In this document: positions 56,942-64,000 of the stretch, in pieces | Layout of the letters: each line of letters starts with the position of its first letter | How positions within the stretch are numbered: position 1 is the first letter of the stretch | Origin: Nonomuraea rubra | GTDB lineage: Bacteria > Actinomycetota > Actinomycetes > Streptosporangiales > Streptosporangiaceae | DNA: 64,000 nucleotides | Direction of reading: 5' to 3' | Assembly (NCBI RefSeq): GCF_014207985.1 | Contig: NZ_JACHMI010000001.1 | Span: forward strand, 9,965,001-10,029,000 | Notes under the pieces: model-generated | Told to the model about the DNA's origin: nothing | The model's input: the letters and a program-made list of their open reading frames with translations, nothing else | The model's database searches: none | Translations under genes and position numbers: made by a program

Positions 56942-58792
56942 ATGCCCTTCTGGCCCTCCCCCATATCGACCAGAGACGTGGCCGGTTCCGGCGTGCGTCC
57001 CGGCTGGCCCGTGGCCATGGACGGCCAGGTGTGGTGGACCGAGGACCGTCCCGACGAGGGCGGGCGCACGGTGATCGTCCACCGCGCCGCCGACGGCACC
57101 CGCCGCGACGTGCTGCCCCCGCCCTGGTGCGCGCGCACGCGGGTGCACGAGTACGGCGGCAGCCCGTACACCGTGACCCCCGCGGGCGACGTGGTCTTCG
57201 CCAACCTCGAGGACCAGCGGCTGTACGTCGTGTCCGGTGACGGCGAGCCGGAGCCCCTCACCGACGACGGCTGCCGCTACGCGGACCTGCTGGTGCACGG
57301 CGGCCAGGTGTGGTGCGTACGCGAGCAGCACGACGAGGACGGCAAGGTCACCAGGGCCGTCGTCGCGATCCCGCTGGACGGCGGCGAGGCCCGCGTGTGG
57401 GCCACCGGCTGCGACTTCTACGCCGGTCCGGCCGTCTCGCCCGACGGGCGGCATCTGGCCTACGTCTGCTGGAACCACCCCCGCATGCCCTGGGACGGCA
57501 CCGAGCTGCGCGTCGTCCCCCTCGACGGCGCCCTCGACGGCGCCCTCGACGGCGGCGGCACCGCGTGGCGGGTCCGCGGCGGCCCGGCCGAGTCCGTGCT
57601 CGCACCCGCCTGGAAGGACGACTCCCGGCTCTACCTGATCTCCGACGCCTCCGGCTGGTGGAACCTCTACGAGGTGGGCCTGCGCGGCGAGGACGCGCGG
57701 GCGCTCCACCCGGCCGAGGAGGAGTTCACGCTGCCGCCGTGGCAGCTCGGCGGGATGCCGTACGCGGTGCTCCCCGGCGGGCGGCTCGCGGTCCTGCACG
57801 GGCGCGGCGACCTGCGGCTGGGCCTGCTCGACCCCGGCGCGGGCACGCTGACCGACCTCGACCTGCCCTGCACCGGCTGGAACGCCTCGCTGGCCGCCGA
57901 CGGCACGTCCGTCATCGGGATCGGGTACGCCGCCACCGCATCCCGCTCCGTCATCGCCGTCGACACCGCCACCGGCCGGCACCAGGCGCTCGAACACGAC
58001 GCCGCCCCCCTGCCCGACCCGGCCTACCTGCCCGTCCCCGAGCCCGTGCTCGTGCGGCGCCCCTCGGCCGACGTGCACGCGTACCTGTACCCGCCCCACC
58101 CCCTCGCCACCGACGGCACACCCCCGTACGTGATCTTCGTGCACGGCGGCCCGACCGCCCACGCCGACACCGCGCTCGACCTGGAGAAGGCGTTCCTCAC
58201 CTCACGCGGCATCGGCGTGCTCGACCTCAACTACGGCGGCTCGACCGGCTACGGCCGCGCCTACCGCGACCGGCTCAGGGGCCAGTGGGGCGTGGTGGAC
58301 GTCGAGGACACGATCGCCGCCGCCGAATGGCTGGCCGGCGAGGGCCTGGCCGACCCCGGCCGCATCGCGGTACGCGGGAGCAGCTCGGGTGGCTGGACGG
58401 TGATGGCCGCCTGCTGCCGCTCCGGCGTGTTCGCCGGAGGCGTCTCCTACTACGGCATCAGCGCCCTCGGCCCGCTCGCCGCGCACACCCACGACTTCGA
58501 GTCCCGGTACGTGGAGTGGCTGGTGGGGCCGGAGGATCCGCAGGTGTACGCCGCGCGCGAGCCTCTCGCGCTGGTGAACGGGGTGAGCTGCCCCATGCTG
58601 CTCCTGCAGGGGCTCGACGATCCCGTGGTGCCGCCCGAGCAGTCCTCCGCCTTCGCCGACGCGCTCGCCGAACGCGGGGTGCCGTGCACGTACCTGGCCT
58701 TCGAGGGCGAGTCGCACGGCTTCCGCCGCATCGAGACCCGCGCGGCGGCCCTGGCGGCGGAGCTGGCCTTCTACCAGCAGATCTTCTCGTAG
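56942..58792 (+). CDS. S9 family prolyl oligopeptidase-like serine peptidase
   Basis: The 616 residues have a beta-propeller N-terminal half (repeats with PDGRHLAYV and similar) and an alpha/beta-hydrolase domain carrying the catalytic serine in RGSSSGGWTVMAA, the aspartate in LLLQGLDDPVVPPEQ and the histidine in FEGESHGFRRIE. The oxyanion region VIFVHGGPTAHADTAL also fits. No signal peptide is seen, so it is probably cytoplasmic and degrades peptides. A 14-base tandem repeat lies between it and the convergent rny. Confidence 0.92.
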   Translation: MPFWPSPISTRDVAGSGVRPGWPVAMDGQVWWTEDRPDEGGRTVIVHRAADGTRRDVLPPPWCARTRVHEYGGSPYTVTPAGDVVFANLEDQRLYVVSGDGEPEPLTDDGCRYADLLVHGGQVWCVREQHDEDGKVTRAVVAIPLDGGEARVWATGCDFYAGPAVSPDGRHLAYVCWNHPRMPWDGTELRVVPLDGALDGALDGGGTAWRVRGGPAESVLAPAWKDDSRLYLISDASGWWNLYEVGLRGEDARALHPAEEEFTLPPWQLGGMPYAVLPGGRLAVLHGRGDLRLGLLDPGAGTLTDLDLPCTGWNASLAADGTSVIGIGYAATASRSVIAVDTATGRHQALEHDAAPLPDPAYLPVPEPVLVRRPSADVHAYLYPPHPLATDGTPPYVIFVHGGPTAHADTALDLEKAFLTSRGIGVLDLNYGGSTGYGRAYRDRLRGQWGVVDVEDTIAAAEWLAGEGLADPGRIAVRGSSSGGWTVMAACCRSGVFAGGVSYYGISALGPLAAHTHDFESRYVEWLVGPEDPQVYAAREPLALVNGVSCPMLLLQGLDDPVVPPEQSSAFADALAERGVPCTYLAFEGESHGFRRIETRAAALAAELAFYQQIFS

Positions 58793-58816
58793 CCGATCAT
58801 CGTCGTCGGAGTGCTC

Positions 58817-58872
58817 GGCTCGGTCCTGCCGGCTCGGTCCTGCCGGCTCGGTCCTGCCGGCTCGGTCCTGCC
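58817..58872. repeat. Four perfect tandem copies of a 14-base unit
   Basis: GGCTCGGTCCTGCC is repeated four times without change (58817, 58831, 58845, 58859), between the stops of the S9 peptidase and rny genes. Neighbouring units pair as short hairpins (GCCGGC cores), so the block may act as a terminator for both genes; as a variable-number repeat it is a likely strain marker. Confidence 0.9.
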
Positions 58873-58890
58873 GGCTATGTTGGGCTCGGC

Positions 58891-60507
58891 TCAGCGGGCG
58901 AACTCGGTCGCCCGCGACTCGCGCACCACCGTGATGCGGATCTGCCCGGGGTAGGTGAGCTCCTCCTCCACCTGCTTGGCCACGTCCCTGGCGATGACCT
59001 GGGCCTGGATGTCGTCGATGGCGTCCGGCTTGACCATGACCCGGATCTCCCGCCCGGCCTGCATGGCGAACACCTTCTCCACGCCGTCGTACGACTGCGC
59101 GATCTCCTCCAGCCGCTCCAGCCGCTTGACGTACGCCTCCAGGGACTCGCGCCGGGCGCCGGGCCGGCTGCCGCTGATCGCGTCGGCCGCCTGCGTGAGC
59201 ACCGCCTCGACGGTACGCACCTCGACCTCGTTGTGGTGCGCCTCGATGGCGTGCACCACGTCCTCCTCCTCGCCGTACCTGCGGGCGATCTCCGCGCCGA
59301 TCAGCGCGTGGCTGCCCTCGACCTCGTGCGTCAGGGCCTTGCCGATGTCGTGGAGCAGGGCGCAGCGCTTCATCAGCGACTGGTTCATCTTGAGCTCGGC
59401 GGCCATGATGCCGGCGATGTGGGCGGACTCGATGAGGTGCTTGAGCACGTTCTGCCCGTAGGAGGTGCGGTAGCGCAACTGCCCGAGCAGCAGCGTCAGC
59501 TCGGGGTGCATGTCGGTGATGCCCAGCTCGACCAGGGCGTCCTCGCCGGCCCGCGCGCACAGGTCCTGGACCTCCTGGCGGCTGCGGTCGTGCGCCTCCT
59601 CGATGCGCTGCGGGTGGATGCGGCCGTCGAGCACGAGCTTCTCCAGCGTCAGCCGCGCCGTCTCCCGCCTGACCGGGTCGAAGCACGACAGCAGGACCGC
59701 CTCGGGGGTGTCGTCGATGATGAGGTTCACGCCGGTCGTGGACTCGAAGGCGCGGATGTTGCGGCCCTCACGGCCGATGATCCGGCCCTTCATCTCGTCG
59801 CCCGGCAGGTGCAGCACGCTCACGACCGACTCGGCCGTCTGCTCGGCCGCCAGCCGCTGCACGGCCAGCGTCACGATCTTCGTGGCGCGCTTCTCGCCCT
59901 CCTTGCGGGCATCGCCCTCGATCTCCCTGACGATCAGCGCGGCCTCGCGCTTGGCCTGGTTCTCGATCTCCTTGACCAGCTCGTTCTTGGCCTGCTCGCC
60001 GGTCAGCCCGGCCACCCGCTCCAGGATGAGCCGCCGCTCCTGCTCGACCTGCAGCAGCTCCTCGCGCCGGTCGGCCAGCTCGACCTCGGTCTCGGCCAGC
60101 TTCCTGTCACGTTCCGCCTGCCGCCTGGCCTCCTCGTCGAGCCGCTGCTCCCGCTCGGCCAGCCTCGCCTCCCGGCGTTCCAGGTCTGCGCGCAGCTCCT
60201 TGAGCTCGGACTTGAGTATCCGGCTCTCCTCCTCGACCTCGCGCCGCATCTGCGCCGCGCTCTCGGCCGCCGCCTCCGACCTGCGCAGCATGTCCTCGGC
60301 GTCGCTCTCCGCCTTGTGGCGGATCTCCCGCGCCTCCTCCCGCGCCTGCTCCAGCTCCTCGTGCACCGCCTCCACCTGCTCGGCGCTGGGCTTCGCCTTG
60401 CCGGGCAGGCTGCCCGAGGTGCGGCGTACGACGACGAGAAGCGCCACGATCATTCCGAACGCGAGCACGAGCACCGCCACCATCAGCACCACGACCAGCG
60501 GCCCCAT
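58891..60507 (-). CDS. rny: Ribonuclease Y
   Basis: RNase Y is a membrane-bound endoribonuclease that starts mRNA decay. The 538 residues run: membrane helix (VVVLMVAVLVLAFGMIVALL), a long coiled coil rich in Glu and Arg (about 40-200), a KH domain (GDEMKGRIIGREGRNIRAFE, LIIDDTPEAVLLSCFDPVRR) and an HD domain with LLHDIGKALTHEVEGSHA. Length and order match the family. In actinomycetes rny lies near recA-recX; here a repeat-rich gap separates it from recX. Confidence 0.95.
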   Translation of the reverse strand: MGPLVVVLMVAVLVLAFGMIVALLVVVRRTSGSLPGKAKPSAEQVEAVHEELEQAREEAREIRHKAESDAEDMLRRSEAAAESAAQMRREVEEESRILKSELKELRADLERREARLAEREQRLDEEARRQAERDRKLAETEVELADRREELLQVEQERRLILERVAGLTGEQAKNELVKEIENQAKREAALIVREIEGDARKEGEKRATKIVTLAVQRLAAEQTAESVVSVLHLPGDEMKGRIIGREGRNIRAFESTTGVNLIIDDTPEAVLLSCFDPVRRETARLTLEKLVLDGRIHPQRIEEAHDRSRQEVQDLCARAGEDALVELGITDMHPELTLLLGQLRYRTSYGQNVLKHLIESAHIAGIMAAELKMNQSLMKRCALLHDIGKALTHEVEGSHALIGAEIARRYGEEEDVVHAIEAHHNEVEVRTVEAVLTQAADAISGSRPGARRESLEAYVKRLERLEEIAQSYDGVEKVFAMQAGREIRVMVKPDAIDDIQAQVIARDVAKQVEEELTYPGQIRITVVRESRATEFAR

Positions 60508-60979
60508 GTGTGCCCCGCCCTCCTCGCGTCGTCAAGAACTCATAACGCGGCCACAAACGGGAGGGGTCACAGGCGCGCCGCGGAAAGCCCTGTCGGCGTC
60601 ATCGCCGGGATCGATGTCAAGCCAAGGCTGATGGGGCGTCGACCGCTCGTGCCGACACCTCTCCTGCCTTGTTCAATTCGTCCGTCGCTCACCGGTATGG
60701 CAATCCGCACTGCGCGGAGTAACTCCTCACTGCCGTCGAGGTTATGCGTCGAACAGGTCACGAGCAAGCAAACGCGTCATCAAGCGTGTCTTACAGGCCT
60801 GCATCTCCACGTTCAGACAGGTGTCACCCATGAGTGCCGGAATCGCCCATCCGGTTGGGGCATACTGCGGCATGTCGCCCATGCGACGCTACGACCGTAC
60901 GCCGGCCAGGTCGACACCGGGTCGCCGAACGGCCAAGGCCCCCCACGCGCCGCCGGGCGCGACAAGCAGAGGCGTCGCC
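60508..60979. other. Gene-free region upstream of rny
   Basis: This part of the rny-recX gap contains no convincing gene. It should hold the rny promoter. It has lower GC than the flanking genes, and several short open frames that show no family resemblance. Confidence 0.4.
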
Positions 60980-61240
60980 GCCCACTTTGAAGGTCGTCGC
61001 CACCTGCGAGCTCATCGCTACTTGCGAAGCTCAACGACACTCGCGAAGCTCATCGCTACATGCGAAGATCACGACACTCGCGAAGCTCGCCGCCACTTGC
61101 GAGATGCGCCGCCACTTGCGAACTTCACCGCCACGTGCGCAGTTCACCGCCACGTGCGCAGTTCACGGCCACCTATGCAGTTCACGGCCACATGCGCTGA
61201 TCACGGTCGCTTACGAAAGGTCGCCGTCACCTGCGAAAAC
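60980..61240. repeat. Array of 14 degenerate 19-base direct repeats
   Basis: The core TGCGA/TGCGC (or a one-to-two base variant) recurs at 60986, 61005, 61023, 61042, 61061, 61079, 61098, 61117, 61136, 61155, 61174, 61193, 61212 and 61232, nearly always 19 bases apart. The unit is roughly CGCCACTTGCGAAGTTCAC. Units are directly adjacent with no unique spacers. The period is not a multiple of three, so it does not encode a repeated peptide. The copies differ most at the left and agree best near 61110-61180, where two neighbours are almost identical. Confidence 0.85.
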
Positions 61241-61323
61241 GGAGACCGACCGGTCCGTCCCCATGACATCCGAGTGCCGATCCGTCCCATGACGCCCGAG
61301 AAGCGGGGACATCGGAACGTACC

Positions 61324-62331
61324 TCAGGAGAAGTCCTCCTCCACCTCGACGCCCTCCTGTTCGAGCGCTTCCCGGATGACGCGGAAGGCCAGGCCGGAGG
61401 GGTAGCCCTTGCGTGCGAGCATGCCGGCCAGCCGACGGGTACGGGTCTGCGGGTCGAGCGAACGGGTGGCTGCGAGCTTGCGTTCCACCAGCCGCCTGGC
61501 CGTCTCCTCCTCCTGGTCGGGATCCAGCCGTTCCACGGCCTCGTTGACCGTGTCACTGTCGACGCCCCGGTGGCGCAGCTCGGCCGCCAGGGCGCGCTTG
61601 GCCAGCCCTCGGCCGTGGTGCCTGGAATCGACCCAGGCCGCGGCGAACGCTTCGTCGTTGATCAGCCCCAGCTCGGAGAAGCGGCTGAGCACCGCCTCCG
61701 CTGCCTCCTCCGGCACGTCCCGCTTGCGCAGGGCCTCGGCGAGCTGGGCGCGCGTCTTGGGTGCCATGGTGAGCAGGCGCAGGCAGATGTTCCGCGCCAC
61801 CGACTCAGGATCCGCCTGGGGCCCCGTACCGGCCGGGCTCTCGTCGTCTGGCCCGTCGGGCAGCCGCCCCCGCCGCCGAGTGCCCTTCCGGCCGCCCCGC
61901 CGGGACCGTCCCCCAGCACCTCCCCCGAACAGCCCTCCGCCGTCCTCAACCGACCGAGCGCCCTCAACCGGCCCGGCACCCTCAGCGGGCCCAGCGCCCT
62001 CAACCGGCCCGGCACCCTCACCGAGCCAGCCGAGCCCTTCATCAGTCCGTCCAGCTCCATCACCGAACCGCCTGGCGCCACGGTCGTCTCCTCCGTCGGC
62101 TTCACCGGAGACAGGCGGCGGAGTGACGGCCGGCCGGCCGTGTGGGGCGGGGGTGTCGTCCTCGAGAGGAGTGGCGGCGCGCAGGCGGTCGCGTTGCTCG
62201 CGCCACTCCGCCACCGATGGCCAGCCGTCCGTGGCGGAGCCGGCCAGGTCGCGCGGGCGGGAGGACGTGGGGTCGGGCCAGGCGCCCCGCTCCGGCGGCT
62301 GGGGCGCTTGCGGCCGGTCCGTGCTGCTCAT
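61324..62331 (-). CDS. recX: RecX recombination regulator with long N-terminal extension
   Basis: RecX binds RecA filaments and limits their activity. The C-terminal 170 residues are RecX: VARNICLRLLTMAPKTRAQL, VLSRFSELGLINDEAFAAAW, ELRHRGVDSDTVNEAVERL, ARRLVERKLAATRSLDPQTR. The first 165 residues are an Arg/Gly/Pro-rich region without family match, containing a repeated EGAGPV/AEGAGP block (near residues 100-125) and a basic GRSRRGGRKGTRRRGR run that could bind nucleic acid. Other actinobacterial RecX proteins are 170-260 residues. It lies 11 bases after recA and should be coexpressed. Confidence 0.93.
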   Translation of the reverse strand: MSSTDRPQAPQPPERGAWPDPTSSRPRDLAGSATDGWPSVAEWREQRDRLRAATPLEDDTPAPHGRPAVTPPPVSGEADGGDDRGARRFGDGAGRTDEGLGWLGEGAGPVEGAGPAEGAGPVEGARSVEDGGGLFGGGAGGRSRRGGRKGTRRRGRLPDGPDDESPAGTGPQADPESVARNICLRLLTMAPKTRAQLAEALRKRDVPEEAAEAVLSRFSELGLINDEAFAAAWVDSRHHGRGLAKRALAAELRHRGVDSDTVNEAVERLDPDQEEETARRLVERKLAATRSLDPQTRTRRLAGMLARKGYPSGLAFRVIREALEQEGVEVEEDFS

Positions 62332-62342
62332 GGGGTCAGCGA

Positions 62343-63428
62343 TCAGACGTCACCCGGCTTGGGGGTGGACTTCGAGCCACGGCCCGACGGAGCGGCGGCC
62401 GGAGCAGGGGCGGCAGCGGCGGGAGCGTCGAGGCGCGGGCCCACGCCCAGCTTGTCCTTGATCTTCTTCTCGATCTCGTTGGCCATGTCGGGGTGGTTCT
62501 TCAGGAAGTTGCGGGCGTTCTCCTTGCCCTGGCCGAGCTGGTCGCCCTCGTACGTGTACCAGGCGCCGGACTTGCGGACGAAGCCGTGCTCCACACCCAT
62601 GTCGATGAGGCCGCCCTCGCGGGAGATGCCCACGCCGTAGAGGATGTCGAAGTCGGCGACCCGGAAGGGCGGGGCCATCTTGTTCTTGACGACCTTGACC
62701 CTGGTACGGTTGCCGACCGCCTCCGTGCCGTCCTTGAGGGTCTCGATGCGGCGGATGTCCATCCGGACCGAGGCGTAGAACTTCAGCGCCTTACCACCGG
62801 TCGTGGTCTCGGGGCTGCCGAACATGACGCCGATCTTCTCGCGGAGCTGGTTGATGAAGATGGCGGTGGTGCCGGTGCTGTTGAGGGCGCCGGCGATCTT
62901 GCGCAGGGCCTGGGACATGAGGCGGGCCTGGAGACCGACGTGGCTGTCGCCCATCTCGCCCTCGATCTCGGCCTTGGGCACCAGGGCCGCGACCGAGTCG
63001 ATGACGATGATGTCGACGGCGCCGGACCTGATCAGCATGTCGGCGATCTCGAGCGCCTGCTCACCGGTGTCGGGCTGGGAGACCAGCAGGGCGTCGGTGT
63101 CGACCCCCAGCTTCTTGGCGTATTCGGGGTCGAGGGCGTGCTCGGCGTCGACGAACGCCGCGATGCCTCCGGCCCGCTGGGCGTTGGCCACGGCGTGCAG
63201 GGCGATCGTCGTCTTACCCGAGGACTCGGGGCCGTAGATCTCGACGATGCGGCCGCGCGGCAGGCCGCCGATGCCGAGGGCGACGTCAAGGGAGATCGAC
63301 CCCGTGGGGACCACCTCGATGGGAGCTCGGGCCTCGTCGCCCAGCCTCATGACGGAGCCCTTGCCGAACTGACGCTCGATCTGAGCCAGCGCGGTCTCGA
63401 GGGCCTTCTCGCGGTCGTTGATAGCCAT
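62343..63428 (-). CDS. recA: Recombinase RecA
   Basis: RecA pairs homologous DNA and triggers LexA self-cleavage. The 361 residues show the Walker [63 protein letters not shown] and [20 protein letters not shown] motifs, with no intein or other insertion. The C-terminal tail is Ala/Pro-rich with some basic residues. A LexA-type box lies 116-129 bases upstream of the start, so it belongs to the SOS regulon. recX follows 11 bases after the stop. Confidence 0.98.
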   Translation of the reverse strand: MAINDREKALETALAQIERQFGKGSVMRLGDEARAPIEVVPTGSISLDVALGIGGLPRGRIVEIYGPESSGKTTIALHAVANAQRAGGIAAFVDAEHALDPEYAKKLGVDTDALLVSQPDTGEQALEIADMLIRSGAVDIIVIDSVAALVPKAEIEGEMGDSHVGLQARLMSQALRKIAGALNSTGTTAIFINQLREKIGVMFGSPETTTGGKALKFYASVRMDIRRIETLKDGTEAVGNRTRVKVVKNKMAPPFRVADFDILYGVGISREGGLIDMGVEHGFVRKSGAWYTYEGDQLGQGKENARNFLKNHPDMANEIEKKIKDKLGVGPRLDAPAAAAPAPAAAPSGRGSKSTPKPGDV

Positions 63429-63543
63429 GGGAACTCCCCCTGGAGGGTCGTGGTCCGATCAGTCGAGTGAAAGCTACGGCCTGCCACCGACAATTTCTGC
63501 CGTGTCGGGGAAGACGTGGCGGCTCGGCTGTCTCAATGGTAGC

Positions 63544-63557
63544 CGAACGGCTGTTCG
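63544..63557 (-). promoter_or_regulatory. LexA (SOS) box upstream of recA
   Basis: CGAACGGCTGTTCG contains GAAC-N4-GTTC, the actinobacterial LexA binding site, with the extended CGAAC/GTTCG arms. It is 116 bases upstream of the recA start codon. Confidence 0.85.
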
Positions 63558-63624
63558 ATCACAGCAAGAACACGCAGGTCGACCATGAGAGTACGCACAT
63601 CTGCCCGTTCTCCCTGGCCAGCCG

Positions 63625-64000
63625 TCAGCCCAGCCGCGCCTCGTCAACCGCCCCGCCCGCCGCCGCGCCCGCTGCCCCGCCAACCGCGCCACCCGCCGCC
63701 GCGCCCGCCTCCTCACCCGCCACCCCGCCACCCGGCCCGGCCGCCTTCGGCGCGGACAGGAGGCGGAGCGCTTCGAGGAAGAGCTCCGGGGGGCAGCGTT
63801 CGGGCGCGAGCAGGGTCAGCAGGCGCATGCCGAGGTCCAGCGACTTCAGGATGGCGTCGGCCTCCCCGTACGGAAGCTCAGCCAGCCCGCTCCCCTCCGG
63901 CGCCAGCGGATGCCGCCCGGAACCCGTCCCCTCATCGGGGAACAACACGGCGACGAGCTGCTCACGCACGGCCGGATGGCGAGTGGCGTGCACCATGAAC
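63625..64000 (-). CDS. Uncharacterised protein, 5' end outside the window
   Basis: The frame is open to the right edge and ends with TGA at 63625-63627. About 90 residues look ordered (ATRHPAVREQLVAVLFPDEG, LPYGEADAILKSLDLGMRLL, PPELFLEALRLLSAPK), followed by an Ala/Gly-rich tail of about 35 residues (GGAVGGAAGAAAGG). I do not recognise a family. An ATG at 63994-63996 could be the start, but the frame goes on, so it may be longer. Its stop lies 68 bases from the LexA box on the recA side. Confidence 0.5.
   Translation of the reverse strand, partial: FMVHATRHPAVREQLVAVLFPDEGTGSGRHPLAPEGSGLAELPYGEADAILKSLDLGMRLLTLLAPERCPPELFLEALRLLSAPKAAGPGGGVAGEEAGAAAGGAVGGAAGAAAGGAVDEARLG

Noticed and set aside
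57310..60990. A very long plus-strand open frame across the S9 peptidase and rny
   Set aside because: It lies out of frame with the peptidase and opposite rny, is Arg/Pro-rich without any family motif, and results from high GC at third codon positions.
60980..61240. CRISPR array
   Set aside because: The 19-base units touch one another with no unique spacers and vary in sequence, and no cas genes are present.
60821..61405. A small protein gene spanning the 19-base repeats
   Set aside because: The repeat period is not a multiple of three, so the peptide is not repeated, and the frame runs antisense into recX.
63474..63731. An 85-codon minus-strand frame upstream of recA
   Set aside because: It overlaps the LexA box and the end of the cut-off gene and is Arg-rich shadow sequence.

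Overview
The window is a very GC-rich chromosomal segment of an actinomycete. The conserved order recA-recX-rny-miaB-glutamate transporter-miaA-dapF-hflX, together with recA under a GAAC-N4-GTTC SOS box, TTG/GTG starts and TGATG/ATGA overlaps, points to the Streptosporangiales; a Nonomuraea-like organism is my inference from gene content, not something the sequence proves. I saw no rRNA, tRNA, CRISPR array, prophage or insertion sequence.

Layout, left to right. 1-6.6 kb: the end of a GNAT acetyltransferase, then a minus-strand run hutI-degV-comEA-comEC. 6.6-9.3 kb: a 0.4 kb gap with hairpins, hflX, and a DUF4097-type lipoprotein. 9.4-16.4 kb: a plus-strand glycolate/glyoxylate module (aceB, glcD, glcE, glcF) ending in two IclR regulators. 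16.4-21.4 kb: a DUF2277 protein, a metzincin-like metalloprotease, and an envelope two-component unit (response regulator, sensor kinase, PepSY protein and a divergent exported protein) that shares a putative TAAGGC operator.

21.5-30.1 kb: a tightly coupled minus-strand operon, the most interesting part of the window. It encodes a J-domain-like membrane protein with extracytoplasmic septum-formation-type domains, an FHA/winged-helix protein, a PP2C phosphatase, a Ser/Thr kinase, a GrpE-like protein, a divergent Hsp70 and a TPR/OmpA-like membrane protein. Together these look like a membrane-tethered, phosphorylation-controlled chaperone system.

30.2-31.7 kb: two predicted exported nucleases. 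31.7-38.7 kb: a dimethylglycine/sarcosine catabolic operon (dimethylglycine oxidase, soxB, soxD, and a soxA fused to a soxG-like domain). 38.8-44.4 kb: GNAT, a TrmB/LuxR-type regulator, SDR, a large TPR protein and an SCO6745-family protein. 44.4-52.5 kb: dapF, miaA, ogt, rnz, a LigB-like protein, a PEP-mutase-like protein, two surface proteins and miaB. 52.7-58.8 kb: gluABCD, a second glutamate-binding lipoprotein and an S9 peptidase. 58.8-64 kb: rny, a 14-copy 19-bp repeat array, recX, recA with its SOS box, and a cut-off gene.

Two themes recur. Several core proteins (ComEC, ComEA, DegV, RecX) carry in-frame repetitive insertions. Several genes have a TACGTT-like -10 box about seven bases before the start codon, as expected for leaderless transcripts.
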